Shown here in pieces: positions 9,160 to 18,090 of a stretch of DNA of 64,000 nt. The notes under the pieces are model-generated. The model ran no database searches. It saw only the letters and a list, made by a program, of their open reading frames with translations, and was not told where the DNA came from. The stretch covers positions 62,001 to 126,000 of the forward strand of contig NZ_FQVM01000002.1 of assembly GCF_900129365.1 (NCBI RefSeq), in the 5' to 3' direction. Origin of the DNA: Clostridium fallax. Its GTDB lineage: Bacteria > Bacillota > Clostridia > Clostridiales > Clostridiaceae. The position numbers and the translations under genes are program-made. The first letter of the stretch is position 1; every line of letters begins with the position of its first letter.

Positions 9160-9892
9160 AGTTCTTATTGCTGATGATGAACCTGGGATGAGACTTATAA
9201 TCAAAAAGATTTTGGAAAAGGCAAAGGATTTTGAAATTATAGGAGAGGCTAAAAGTGGGGAAGAAGCTATAAACTTATTTGAGGAATATCGTCCTGATGT
9301 GGTATTCCTCGATGTTGAAATGCCAAGTATAACAGGAGTTGAATGTGCAAAAAAGATAGCTGATATAAATCCTAAGGCTATTATAATATTTGCAACAGCA
9401 CACTCTCAGTATATGCCAGAAGCTTTTCAGCTTTATGCTTTTGACTACTTAATAAAACCTTTTAAAGTAGAGAGGGTTTATCAGACTCTTGATAGGGTAA
9501 AGAGCCTTCATACTCCTAAAATTAGCGATAACTTAGATAAGATTATAAAACATGAGAAAAATCTAGAAAAGCTTATGATAAAAAATAAAGAAGGGATAAG
9601 TTTTGTAGATACTAAGGATATAATTCTTGTACAAAGAGAAGATAATTCAACTGTTATATATAGCAAAACTGATAGTTTTATAACTTCAGCAACTCTTTTA
9701 GATGTAGAAGATAAATTAGATAAATCTCAATTTTTTAGAAGTCATAAATCTTATATAATAAATCTTTCACTTATAAGTAAAATCTATCCTTATGGTAGGT
9801 GGACATATATAGTTAAGTTAAAAGGGACAGATAAAGATGCTTTACTAACTCATGATAAATATGAAGAAATAAAAAGATTATTTAGTTTATAA
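9149..9892 (+). CDS. LytTR-family response regulator
   Basis: A 247-residue regulator. The receiver domain (1-120) has acidic residues D9-D10, phosphoacceptor D55 in VVFLDVEMPS, and K103 in DYLIKPF. A C-terminal LytTR DNA-binding domain (about 140-245) carries FFRSHKSYIINL. ATG 9149 overlaps the upstream gene by 11 bases with GAAGGGA upstream. The kinase at 6170 is the evident partner. LytTR regulators usually control envelope, toxin or autolysis genes; the target is unknown here. It differs from VirR at its N-terminus. Confidence 0.92.
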   Translation: MAFKVLIADDEPGMRLIIKKILEKAKDFEIIGEAKSGEEAINLFEEYRPDVVFLDVEMPSITGVECAKKIADINPKAIIIFATAHSQYMPEAFQLYAFDYLIKPFKVERVYQTLDRVKSLHTPKISDNLDKIIKHEKNLEKLMIKNKEGISFVDTKDIILVQREDNSTVIYSKTDSFITSATLLDVEDKLDKSQFFRSHKSYIINLSLISKIYPYGRWTYIVKLKGTDKDALLTHDKYEEIKRLFSL

Positions 9893-10001
9893 TTAAAAAT
9901 AATCTAAATTTATATAAAATATTTAAATATTGTACTTTAATTATATTATGCTAAAATATATACTAATTAATGTAAGAATAAATAGTATATAAGGAGCGTA
10001 A

Positions 10002-10415
10002 ATGATGGAAAGTAGAAAAAGGGGAGTTATAGTAAATTGTATTTTAATATTTTATATTATAAGAGCGTTACTATACTTAGTGACTCCTTTCACAAACCAA
10101 AGTGTAAAAACTCTTGTTCCAGAAAAAGTGTTAAGTAAGCCAGCGGTTATTTTTTACACTGTTCTAGGCTTGGTTATGATTTTAATTATAATAGGTGTAT
10201 TTTTATGGAATAAGATAGCTATTTACTTATTTGGAACTGTGGGAATATTAATTGGAGGAGCAACTTTAATTATAGAAAATATTTCTGCTATGGCAGTTTT
10301 AGGTGCAGCAGTTGAGATAATATTGACTATTATGATTGCATTTATATTATTAAAGAGAATTAATTTACCAGTTCCTAAAATTAAAGAAGATAACGAAGAT
10401 GATATATGGAAATAA
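10002..10415 (+). CDS. hypothetical four-helix membrane protein
   Basis: A 137-residue integral membrane protein with four predicted helices (about 10-27, 45-68, 70-88 and 92-117) and a short acidic cytoplasmic tail. AAGGAG at 9991-9996 supports ATG 10002 or 10005 equally. It is a single gene between the response regulator and a strong terminator. I do not recognise the family. Confidence 0.75.
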   Translation: MMESRKRGVIVNCILIFYIIRALLYLVTPFTNQSVKTLVPEKVLSKPAVIFYTVLGLVMILIIIGVFLWNKIAIYLFGTVGILIGGATLIIENISAMAVLGAAVEIILTIMIAFILLKRINLPVPKIKEDNEDDIWK

Positions 10416-10443
10416 TTTAAAGTAAAAAATTATAGAGAATTAA

Positions 10444-10500
10444 TAAGAACTTCATTGTAAAAGTTTAGTTATTTAACTTTGCAGTGAAGTTCTTATTTTA
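10444..10500 (+). terminator. rho-independent terminator
   Basis: A long stem (TAAGAACTTCATTG pairing with CAGTGAAGTTCTTA, about 20 bp with two wobbles or mismatches) is followed by a T-rich tail. It ends the membrane protein transcript. Confidence 0.8.
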
Positions 10501-10632
10501 TTTAGAAAATTATTAAAAACTTTTTATTATAAAGTTTAAAAGATATTTATAAAAAATATTGGTTATTAGGAATATAACTTGAATAAGTTAAATATTTATT
10601 AAGTAAGATTTACCATAAAATGAGGAGAAGTT

Positions 10633-11253
10633 ATGATAAAGGGGAAATTTCCAAAGTGTATTATAAAAAATTCTATAGAAACTTTAATTGACCATGAAAA
10701 TAATCGCTGTTATAAAATATCCTTTAGAATGAGTAGAAAAGGTAAAAGTAATATTTTGGTAATAGGAAGAGCGCCTAAAAGATTGGATGAAAATTGCATT
10801 AGTAAATCTATACAAAGAATAATAAAATATCTAAATAATAAGAAAGAATTACTAGGAAATATAGGAAAGGTAACAATTGTAAACCTTTTTACAGCTTATG
10901 AGTATAGTAGGGAAACTTTAAGTGATTTATTTTTAGAAAAGGGAGAAAGATTTATAACTGGTAATGATGAAAGGTATAAAGAAAATAATTTTGTTATTAA
11001 AAATGATGAGATTATAAAAGATGAAATTGAAAATGCAGATAATATAATATTAGCCTGGGGAGAATCATTAAAAGAAATAGATATATTATATAATAACAGA
11101 GTAGAATATATATTAAAAACTATAAGACAATGCGATATAGAAAGTAACTATAATAAAAAAATATGTATAGTTGGTGATTTGACAAAAAAGGGTTATCCAA
11201 GACATTGCATGAGTTGGATGATTAAAGATGAGTTATTAGATTATAAAAGATAA
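10633..11253 (+). CDS. DUF1643 domain-containing protein
   Basis: A 206-residue cytoplasmic protein resembling DUF1643: an N-terminal beta strand ILVIGRAPK, a central VTIVNLFTAYEY block, GNDERYKENN, and a C-terminal ADNIILAWGE. Its molecular function is not established. AGGAGAAG precedes ATG 10633. It stands alone between two hairpins, convergent with the BFD-like gene. Confidence 0.75.
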   Translation: MIKGKFPKCIIKNSIETLIDHENNRCYKISFRMSRKGKSNILVIGRAPKRLDENCISKSIQRIIKYLNNKKELLGNIGKVTIVNLFTAYEYSRETLSDLFLEKGERFITGNDERYKENNFVIKNDEIIKDEIENADNIILAWGESLKEIDILYNNRVEYILKTIRQCDIESNYNKKICIVGDLTKKGYPRHCMSWMIKDELLDYKR

Positions 11254-11258
11254 GATAT

Positions 11259-11364
11259 AAAAGAGGCTATAATACTAAGAGATTTATATATAATATATTG
11301 ATTTGTAATTTAAAATTACGACAATATATTAAAATATTTATTCTTAGTTATTATAGCCTCTTTA
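11259..11364. repeat. long imperfect inverted repeat, possible bidirectional terminator or small RNA
   Basis: Two roughly 50-nt arms fold into one almost continuous hairpin. The outer 20 bp (AAAGAGGCTATAAT with ATTATAGCCTCTTT) have a single bulge, then TAATATATTG/CAATATATTA pair, then GTAATT/AATTAC at the tip. It lies between convergent genes. The outer stem could terminate both, but the length exceeds an ordinary terminator. Confidence 0.7.
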
Positions 11365-11395
11365 GGGAGTTAATTAATTTAAAGGGGGTTAAGTA

Positions 11396-11455
11396 ATGCA
11401 AGTTATTATTGCCATTGATTATCTAAATATCCATCAATTAAATCTTGAATTTTAG
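11396..11455 (+). other. possible 19-codon ORF antisense to the BFD-like gene
   Basis: ATG at 11396 is preceded by a strong SD (AAAGGGGG, ending 8 bases upstream) and opens a 19-codon frame ending TAG at 11453-11455. It overlaps the 3' end of the opposite-strand BFD-like gene. The SD is the only support. Confidence 0.2.
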
Positions 11456-11630
11456 GTGTGCATCTTCTGCCGCAACATCCTCCAGTTCCAGAACCGGTAA
11501 CTTTTCTTACTGCTTCTACAGTTGTAGCACCTTTTCTAATTGAATCTTTAATTTTAGATCTAGGAATTGCCTTGCATAAACAAACTTTAGTTAATTTATC
11601 TAATATCTCTTGATTAAGATTATTATCCAT
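11406..11630 (-). CDS. BFD-like [2Fe-2S]-binding protein
   Basis: A 74-residue protein with C17-x-C19 and a second cysteine group C52, C53 and C57 inside TGSGTGGCCGRRC, the fold signature of bacterioferritin-associated ferredoxin-like domains. Such domains bind a [2Fe-2S] cluster and exist alone or fused to oxidoreductases. The CC-x3-C spacing differs from classical Bfd (CxxC). GGAGGAAA lies 7-9 bases before the ATG. No bacterioferritin gene is adjacent, so an iron-release role is not supported by context. Confidence 0.82.
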   Translation of the reverse strand: MDNNLNQEILDKLTKVCLCKAIPRSKIKDSIRKGATTVEAVRKVTGSGTGGCCGRRCTPKIQDLIDGYLDNQWQ

Positions 11631-11797
11631 ATAAAATTTCCTCCAATTAAGATTTATTAATTAAATATATCTTATGTATATATTAAAACATAGTTTTATT
11701 TAAAAGTAAATATTAATTAATATAAATTATTTGTAAATAGTAATATTGCTTGATGGTAAATTAAGTAATCAATATAAGATAAAGCTATACTTGATAA

Positions 11798-11826
11798 TTG
11801 ACAATAATAAAATATTAATTTATAAT
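11798..11826 (+). promoter_or_regulatory. SigA-type promoter of ileS
   Basis: TTGACA at 11798-11803 and TATAAT at 11821-11826 are separated by exactly 17 bases, both perfect consensus. It drives the T-box leader. Confidence 0.9.
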
Positions 11827-11839
11827 TTTATTAATAAAT

Positions 11840-12107
11840 GCTATGATGAGGGCAAGTACTTAGGGAATTTACTATTCAGAGAGTAACTGTTAGGTGTGAA
11901 GTTACAGTAATACTTAAGGAAAATCACCTAGGAGCTAGAGGCTGAAAAGTTATTCTGAATAAGCTGTCTCGTTAGCCTGCGTTAAAGGATAGAGTATGAT
12001 AGTACTTGATTTAAAATCCCAGGGATTTTTATCCTTTTTAAATTATAGGGATTTACCATAGGTGGTATAGCGAATATAACTTCGTCCTAATGGACGGAGT
12101 TTTTTTA
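11840..12107 (+). promoter_or_regulatory. T-box leader (isoleucine) of ileS
   Basis: The leader carries the Stem I AGAGAG and GGTG elements, a probable specifier ATC (Ile) at 11923-11925 after GAAA, a T-box core at about 12060-12072 (AGGTGGTATAGCG), and a 10-bp terminator (AACTTCGTCC/GGACGGAGTT) with T-run at 12078-12107. Uncharged tRNA-Ile is expected to stabilise the antiterminator. The core departs from the usual GGGTGGTACCGCG, but UGGU for the tRNA acceptor end is kept. Confidence 0.93.
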
Positions 12108-12178
12108 TATTTATTTTTATTGGTATTAATTACTTATAGTAATGGTTAAAATAGTAAGATAAGAAAGGAGAAGTCAAA

Positions 12179-15100
12179 ATGTGTAAATACAAAAAAATAG
12201 ATTCTTCAAAGAGTTTTGTAGATATGGAAAAAGATATTGCAAAGCTATGGAAAGAAAATAACGTAATAGAAAAGAACTTTGAACTTAATAATGGTAAGGA
12301 ATACTTTACTTTTTATGATGGACCTCCAACAGCAAATGGAAAACCTCACGTAGGACATATTTTAACAAGAGTTATGAAAGACATAATTCCAAGATATAAA
12401 GTTATGAAGGGGTATCAAGTTCTTAGAAAAGCAGGTTGGGATACTCATGGACTTCCAGTAGAGCTTGAAATAGAAAAAAAATTAGGTATTTCAGGTAAGC
12501 CTCAAATAGAAGAGTATGGAGTAGAAAAGTTCGTAAAGGAGTGTAAAGGTAGCGTATTTACTTATGTAAATATGTGGAAAGACATGTCTGAGCAAATAGG
12601 ATATTGGGTAGACATGGATAATCCTTATGTAACTTATCATGATAACTATATTGAATCAGTATGGTGGGCTCTAAAACAAATGTGGGATAAAGAGCTTCTA
12701 TATAAGGGTCATAAAATAGTACCTTACTGCCCAAGATGTGGTACAGCACTATCATCTCATGAAGTTGCTCAAGGATATAAGGATGTTAAAGAAGCAACTG
12801 CTATAGTTAAATTTAAAGTAAAGGGAGAAGATAACAAGTACATATTAGCTTGGACAACAACTCCTTGGACATTACCTTCAAACGTTGCTTTAGCTGTAAA
12901 TAAAGCTTATGACTATGTTGAAATAGTACAAAATGGAGAGCATTTAATATTAGCTAAAGGATTATTAGATAAAGTAGTTGAGGGAGAATATGAAATAGTT
13001 AAAGAATTTAAAGGAGCAGATCTTTTAGGATTAGAATACGAGCAATTATTCCAATTCTATACTCCAGAAAAGAAAGCTTTCTTTGTAATTCATGGTGATT
13101 TTGTAACATTAACAGATGGTACAGGTATAGTTCATATAGCTCCTGCATATGGTGAAGATGATAATCTTGTTGCTAACAAAAATAATCTTCCATTAATAAA
13201 TTTAGTTGATGGAGAAGGTAAATTTTTAGATTGTGTTGAACCATGGAAGGGTCTATTTGTTAAAAAGGCAGATGCTAAGATTATAGAGCACATGAAAGAA
13301 ACTGGTAAGCTTTATAAATCACAAAAGTTTACTCACTCATATCCACATTGCTGGAGATGTGATACACCACTTTTATACTATCCAAAAGATAGCTGGTTTG
13401 TAAGAATGACATCTCTAAGAGATAAGTTATTGAAAAACAATGATAATATAAATTGGTTACCAGATAATATAAGAACAGGAAGATTTGGTAAGTTCTTAGA
13501 AAATGTTATTGACTGGGGTATTTCAAGAGATAGATACTGGGGAACTCCACTTCCAATTTGGGAATGTGAATGTGGTCATAGAGAGTGCATAGGAAGCAGA
13601 GAGGAGCTTATAGAAAAAGGAATAGATGTTCCAAGGGATGTAGAATTCCATAAGCCATATATAGATAAGGTTAAGCTTAAATGCTCACATTGTGGTAAAG
13701 AAATGACTAGAACTCAAGAAGTTATAGACTGTTGGTTCGATTCAGGTTCAATGCCATTTGCACAACATCATTATCCATTTGAAAACAAAGAAACTTTTGA
13801 GGCTAATTTCCCAGCTCAATTTATATCAGAAGCTGTAGACCAAACAAGAGGATGGTTCTATACATTATTAGCGATTTCAACTGCTATATTTGATAAGAAC
13901 CCATTTGAAAACTGTATAGTATTAGGCCACGTTTTAGATAAACATGGACTAAAGATGTCAAAACATAAGGGAAATGTTGTAGATCCTTTTGAAGTTTTAA
14001 ATTCTCAAGGAGCAGATGCTACAAGATGGCATTTCTATACAGCAAGTGCACCATGGCTTCCAACAAGATTCTCAATAGATGATGTTGCAGAAGCTCAAAG
14101 AAAGTTCTTAAGCACATTATGGAATGTATATTCATTCTATGTTTTATATGCTAATTTAGATAACTTTGATCCTACTAGATATGAGAACTTTCAATCAGAA
14201 AATGTAATGGATAAGTGGATAATTTCAAGACTTAATACATTAATAAAAACTGTTGATAATAATTTAGATTCATATAAAATAACTCAAGCTGCTTTAGCAA
14301 TAGAAGATTTTACAGATGAGTTATCAAACTGGTATGTAAGAAGAAATAGAGCAAGATATTGGAGTGAAGAGTTAACTGATGATAAGATCGGAGCTTACGT
14401 AACTTTATATAAAGTATTAACTACTTTAGTTAAGGTTTCAGCACCTTTTATACCATTTATCACAGAAGAAATTTATCAAAATCTTGTAGTTAACTTAGAT
14501 TCAAATGCACCAGAAAGTGTTCATTTGTGCAATTGGCCAGCTTATGATGAAAAAGTTGTTGATAAGAAGTTAGAAGAAGATATGGATCTTGCATATTCAA
14601 TAGTTAAGCTTGGAAGAAGTGCAAGAAATGGAGCTAATATAAAGAACAGACAACCGCTTTCAAAGATGTTAGTTTCAACAGAATCTCTTCCTAAATATTA
14701 TGGAGATATAATAAAAGATGAGCTTAATATAAAAGCAGTAGAATTTGGAGCTGATCTTTCTGAATATGTTAACTTTGAAATCAAACCTAACCTTCCAGTT
14801 ATAGGAAGAATGTATGGTAAGTTAATTCCTCAAATCAGACAAGAGATTAGTAGGAAAAATCAAATGGAATTAGCTCAAAAAATTCAAAGAGGAGAAAAAG
14901 AAGTTATAGTTGTAAATGAAACTGAAATAGAACTAAACAAAGATAACTTACTTGTAACAATGCAAGGACTAGAAGGATATGCATTTGCAGGGGAAGGATC
15001 TGTTGGAGTTGTTTTAGATACAACAATAACAGAAGAGCTAAGAGAAGAAGGACATATAAGAGAAATTATATCTAAGGTTCAAAATATGAGAAAAGAAAGT

Positions 15101-15292
15101 GGCTTTGAAGTATCAGATAAAATAAAGCTATATGTTTCAAATAATGATATGTTATTAGCTATTATTAATAAATTTAGTGATACTATAAAGAAAGAAACTT
15201 TAACTGTTGAAATCATTCCTAATGGAAAGATTGATTACACAGAATATACCATTAATGGTGAAAAACTTAATATGGCTGTAGAAAGAATTTAA
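12179..15292 (+). CDS. ileS: isoleucyl-tRNA synthetase
   Basis: A full-length 1037-residue class Ia synthetase. HVGH (HIGH motif) is at 57-60 in GPPTANGKPHVGH and KMSKH near 591. A large CP1 editing insertion lies between (AWTTTPWTLP near 220), and a C-terminal anticodon-binding and extension region follows. It charges tRNA-Ile in the cytoplasm. AAAGGAGAA precedes ATG 12179. It is single, with a T-box upstream and a terminator directly downstream. The length and zinc-binding-poor C-terminus match the IleS2-like, archaeal/eukaryotic-type enzyme; that subtype call is inference. Confidence 0.97.
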   Translation: MCKYKKIDSSKSFVDMEKDIAKLWKENNVIEKNFELNNGKEYFTFYDGPPTANGKPHVGHILTRVMKDIIPRYKVMKGYQVLRKAGWDTHGLPVELEIEKKLGISGKPQIEEYGVEKFVKECKGSVFTYVNMWKDMSEQIGYWVDMDNPYVTYHDNYIESVWWALKQMWDKELLYKGHKIVPYCPRCGTALSSHEVAQGYKDVKEATAIVKFKVKGEDNKYILAWTTTPWTLPSNVALAVNKAYDYVEIVQNGEHLILAKGLLDKVVEGEYEIVKEFKGADLLGLEYEQLFQFYTPEKKAFFVIHGDFVTLTDGTGIVHIAPAYGEDDNLVANKNNLPLINLVDGEGKFLDCVEPWKGLFVKKADAKIIEHMKETGKLYKSQKFTHSYPHCWRCDTPLLYYPKDSWFVRMTSLRDKLLKNNDNINWLPDNIRTGRFGKFLENVIDWGISRDRYWGTPLPIWECECGHRECIGSREELIEKGIDVPRDVEFHKPYIDKVKLKCSHCGKEMTRTQEVIDCWFDSGSMPFAQHHYPFENKETFEANFPAQFISEAVDQTRGWFYTLLAISTAIFDKNPFENCIVLGHVLDKHGLKMSKHKGNVVDPFEVLNSQGADATRWHFYTASAPWLPTRFSIDDVAEAQRKFLSTLWNVYSFYVLYANLDNFDPTRYENFQSENVMDKWIISRLNTLIKTVDNNLDSYKITQAALAIEDFTDELSNWYVRRNRARYWSEELTDDKIGAYVTLYKVLTTLVKVSAPFIPFITEEIYQNLVVNLDSNAPESVHLCNWPAYDEKVVDKKLEEDMDLAYSIVKLGRSARNGANIKNRQPLSKMLVSTESLPKYYGDIIKDELNIKAVEFGADLSEYVNFEIKPNLPVIGRMYGKLIPQIRQEISRKNQMELAQKIQRGEKEVIVVNETEIELNKDNLLVTMQGLEGYAFAGEGSVGVVLDTTITEELREEGHIREIISKVQNMRKESGFEVSDKIKLYVSNNDMLLAIINKFSDTIKKETLTVEIIPNGKIDYTEYTINGEKLNMAVERI

Positions 15293-15300
15293 TATAAAAA

Positions 15301-15334
15301 ATGACATAGAAATTATTTCTGTGTCATTTTTTTT
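15301..15334 (+). terminator. rho-independent terminator of ileS
   Basis: ATGACATAGAA pairs with TTCTGTGTCAT around a short loop, followed by eight or more T. Confidence 0.9.
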
Positions 15335-15497
15335 AAAATAATTTATAATAATAAACAAATATTAACAATGCTTGAATTCTTAAGATTCTAAGTGATTTCG
15401 TTGAATGACAACGATTAATTAATTATAATAAAATAAAGAGGGTTTAATTACACTAAATTTACAGATAATAATAGTATAATAAATTTAAGTAAAATTG

Positions 15498-15526
15498 TTG
15501 TATAAATCTTTTTAAAACAGTATAAT
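15498..15526 (+). promoter_or_regulatory. probable promoter of the LacI-family regulator
   Basis: TTGTAT (15498-15503), a 17-base spacer and TATAAT (15521-15526) lie 47 bases before the start codon. Confidence 0.6.
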
Positions 15527-15572
15527 TCAATTACTATGTAAAATTTTCATAAAAATAGGAGTTGATATTCTA

Positions 15573-16571
15573 ATGGCTACTTCAATAAAAGATGTTGCAA
15601 AAGAAGCAGGAGTTTCAATTGCTACAGTATCAAGAGTTTTAAATGATATTGATGTTGTTAATGAGGAAACTAAAAAGAAAGTATTAGATGCAATAAAGAA
15701 ACTTGGATATAGACCTAATATTGTAGCAAGAAGCTTAAAAACACAAAGAACAAAGACTATAGGAATAATTGTTCCTGATATATCAAGTCAATTTTATCCT
15801 GAGATAGTTAGAGGTGCAGAAGATGTTGCAAATATATATGATTATAATGTAATGTTATGTAACTCAGATTTTGATATGGATAAAGAAAAGGAATATTTAA
15901 GAGTTTTAAAAGAGAAAATGGTAGATGGTGTTTTATACATGTCTAGTGCTTTAGAAGAAGATACTGTTGAACTTATTGATGAATTAGATATTAAAACAGT
16001 ATTAGTAGAGACTAAGGATAAAGAAGGAAAAATCCCAAGTGTAATAATAGATAACGTAAAAGCTACATATGATGCAACAAAGCATTTATTAAATAAAGGA
16101 TGTAAAAAAATAGCCTTTATTGGTAAAAAGAGAAGTGCTAATAATGCTTGTGCAAGTAGATATGAAGGTTATGAAAATGCATTAAAAGAATCAGGATTAA
16201 GTGTAGATGAAAATCTTATATATTTTGATAGATTAACAGTTTCAACAGGATATGAAGGTGTTAGTAGTATTGTAGAAAAAGATAATAAGATTGATGGAAT
16301 AGTTTGTGCTTCAGATGAAATTGCTATGGGTGCGATAAATTCATTAAGAGACAAAGGCATAAGAGTACCTGAAGATGTAAAAGTTATTGGATTTAATAAT
16401 ATCTATTCAGCATCAGTATTCTATCCAAAGTTGACAACAGTTGCTCAACCTATGTATGACATGGGATCAGTGGCAATGAGAATGCTTATAAAATTAATAA
16501 ATCAAAAAACATTAGAGCAAGGTCATTATGTTTTAGAGCATGAAATAATTGAAAGAGACAGCTGTAAATAA
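15573..16571 (+). CDS. ccpA: LacI-family regulator, probable catabolite control protein A
   Basis: A 332-residue LacI/GalR protein. The N-terminal helix-turn-helix (5-24, KDVAKEAGVSIATVSRVLND) and hinge helix (RSLKTQRT near 53) precede a periplasmic-binding-protein-like core. Length, start and core sequence fit CcpA, the Firmicute regulator that binds cre sites with HPr-Ser-P and controls carbon catabolite repression. No sugar operon lies beside it, which favours a global over a local LacI regulator. An isolated gene with its own promoter and terminator. A local sugar repressor is the alternative. Confidence 0.82.
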   Translation: MATSIKDVAKEAGVSIATVSRVLNDIDVVNEETKKKVLDAIKKLGYRPNIVARSLKTQRTKTIGIIVPDISSQFYPEIVRGAEDVANIYDYNVMLCNSDFDMDKEKEYLRVLKEKMVDGVLYMSSALEEDTVELIDELDIKTVLVETKDKEGKIPSVIIDNVKATYDATKHLLNKGCKKIAFIGKKRSANNACASRYEGYENALKESGLSVDENLIYFDRLTVSTGYEGVSSIVEKDNKIDGIVCASDEIAMGAINSLRDKGIRVPEDVKVIGFNNIYSASVFYPKLTTVAQPMYDMGSVAMRMLIKLINQKTLEQGHYVLEHEIIERDSCK

Positions 16572-16590
16572 AATTTAAAAAATTTAAATA

Positions 16591-16624
16591 TAAAAGATCT
16601 CTAAGAAGAGATCTTTTATATTTT
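16591..16624 (+). terminator. terminator of ccpA
   Basis: A 12-bp stem (TAAAAGATCTCT/AGAGATCTTTTA) with a 4-base loop is followed by a T-rich tail. Confidence 0.85.
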
Positions 16625-16844
16625 ATTACTTATCTTAAAATATCTAAATTTAATATCTTTTTATAATTATCTCAAATAATCTTCAAATTACTTCATAAAT
16701 TTATATAACAATTAATACATAATAATATACATATTAAAAATTTCAATTAGTATTTTACCAAACCTATAATTTAATTTAATTATAGGTTTAATGAAATATA
16801 AATATAATAATTCTATAATTTTAAAATTGGGAGAGGTTATTATA

Positions 16845-17546
16845 ATGGATTATTTAGTGAAAAGAACTAAACGGAAATCTGTTTCTATAAGTATTGACGA
16901 AAATGGAGTTGTTAAGGTTTTCGCACCTTTTGGAGTTCCTAATATTTATATTGAGGAACTTATAGATGAAAATAAAAATTGGATAGATGAAAACTTAGAA
17001 AATATAAAAAGAAAAAAGATGAATAAAAAGCAATGGACTTTTAAAGAGGGTATGACTGTTCCATTTCTAGGAAAAGACTATAATATTAAATTTATAATAG
17101 GAAATTTTCCTAAAAACTATATAAGGTTTTATGAAAATACTTTTCAATTCGAATTAAATAAAAAAATATATGATGATTCTTTTAAAAGAATAGAAATCTG
17201 TAAAGATCTTTTAAAAGATTTTTACAAAAAAGAGGGAAATATATATTTAAAAAGAAGAACTAAAGAATTAGAAAAAATAATAGGTGTAAAAAGTATAGAT
17301 ATAAGAGTAAAAGATGTAAAAACTATATGGGGAAGTTGCTCATCAAAAAACAATATAAATTATAATCTTAGACTTATGATGATGGATAAAAATTTTATTG
17401 ATTATGTGATAATACATGAACTGTGTCATTTACTGCATAGAAATCATTCTAAAGCTTTTTGGAATGAAGTTTTTAAATATTGTAATGACTATAGAAAAAT
17501 AAGAAATGATATTAAGGAAGTGGGATTTTATTACAATACCTTATAG
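16845..17546 (+). CDS. YgjP-type (DUF45) zinc metallopeptidase
   Basis: A 233-residue protein of the YgjP/SprT-like group. The zinc motif HELCH (HExxH) near residue 190 is followed by RNHSKAFW, giving the third ligand. WGSCSSKNNINYN upstream is the family signature. No signal peptide, so cytoplasmic. ATG 16845 has GGGAGAGG about 8 bases upstream; the longer frame from 16791 has no ribosome site. The physiological substrate is unknown. Often found next to restriction genes elsewhere, but not here. Confidence 0.88.
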   Translation: MDYLVKRTKRKSVSISIDENGVVKVFAPFGVPNIYIEELIDENKNWIDENLENIKRKKMNKKQWTFKEGMTVPFLGKDYNIKFIIGNFPKNYIRFYENTFQFELNKKIYDDSFKRIEICKDLLKDFYKKEGNIYLKRRTKELEKIIGVKSIDIRVKDVKTIWGSCSSKNNINYNLRLMMMDKNFIDYVIIHELCHLLHRNHSKAFWNEVFKYCNDYRKIRNDIKEVGFYYNTL

Positions 17547-17552
17547 AAAAAA

Positions 17553-17590
17553 TACATTAAAATAGTTGCCAATACAACTATTTTAATGTA
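17553..17590. repeat. perfect 16-bp inverted repeat upstream of marR
   Basis: TACATTAAAATAGTTG and its exact complement flank a 6-base loop. There is an A-run on the left and no T-run on the right, so it is not a good forward terminator. It could be a regulatory site for the MarR gene that starts 36 bases later. Confidence 0.6.
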
Positions 17591-17625
17591 AAATTGAATT
17601 TAAGAACTTCGAAAGGGTGGAGAAT

Positions 17626-18090
17626 TTGAGGGTAGATTATAATTTATTTGGGAAATATATATCAGAAATATATAGGTTTAGTAATTCATTTCTTACAAAA
17701 AAATATGCGAAATTTAATATTGGATCAGGACAAATTATGTTTATGATAAACATTTATAAAAATGAAGGGATTAGTCAAGAAAAGTTAAGCGAAATGCTAA
17801 ATATTGATAAAGGTACTACTGCAAGAGCTATAAAAAAGTTAGAAGATCAAGGGTATGTAATTAGGCTTAAGGATAGAAAAGATAGAAGAGCTTATAATAT
17901 AATGCCTACTTATAAAGCCTTACAAATAAAAAAAGAATTTTTTAATATTTTAAATGAATGGAATAAGAAGATTACTGAGAATTTAACGGAAGAGGAGGTT
18001 TCAATCACTTTATCTGCTTTAGAAAAGATAAGTGAAAATCAGAAAAATAAAGGGGAAGATTTAATTAAATGGATAGACAAACAAGATTAG
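17626..18090 (+). CDS. MarR-family transcriptional regulator
   Basis: A 154-residue winged-helix regulator. The central DNA-binding part includes QEKLSEMLNIDKGTTARAIKKLE and the wing DRKDRRAYNI. MarR dimers commonly repress an adjacent exporter and release DNA on binding phenolic or drug ligands. TTG 17626 fits AAGGGTGG 5 bases upstream; the in-frame GTG at 17617 overlaps that site. It overlaps the MATE gene by 22 bases, so it very probably controls and is co-translated with that exporter. Confidence 0.9.
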   Translation: MRVDYNLFGKYISEIYRFSNSFLTKKYAKFNIGSGQIMFMINIYKNEGISQEKLSEMLNIDKGTTARAIKKLEDQGYVIRLKDRKDRRAYNIMPTYKALQIKKEFFNILNEWNKKITENLTEEEVSITLSALEKISENQKNKGEDLIKWIDKQD

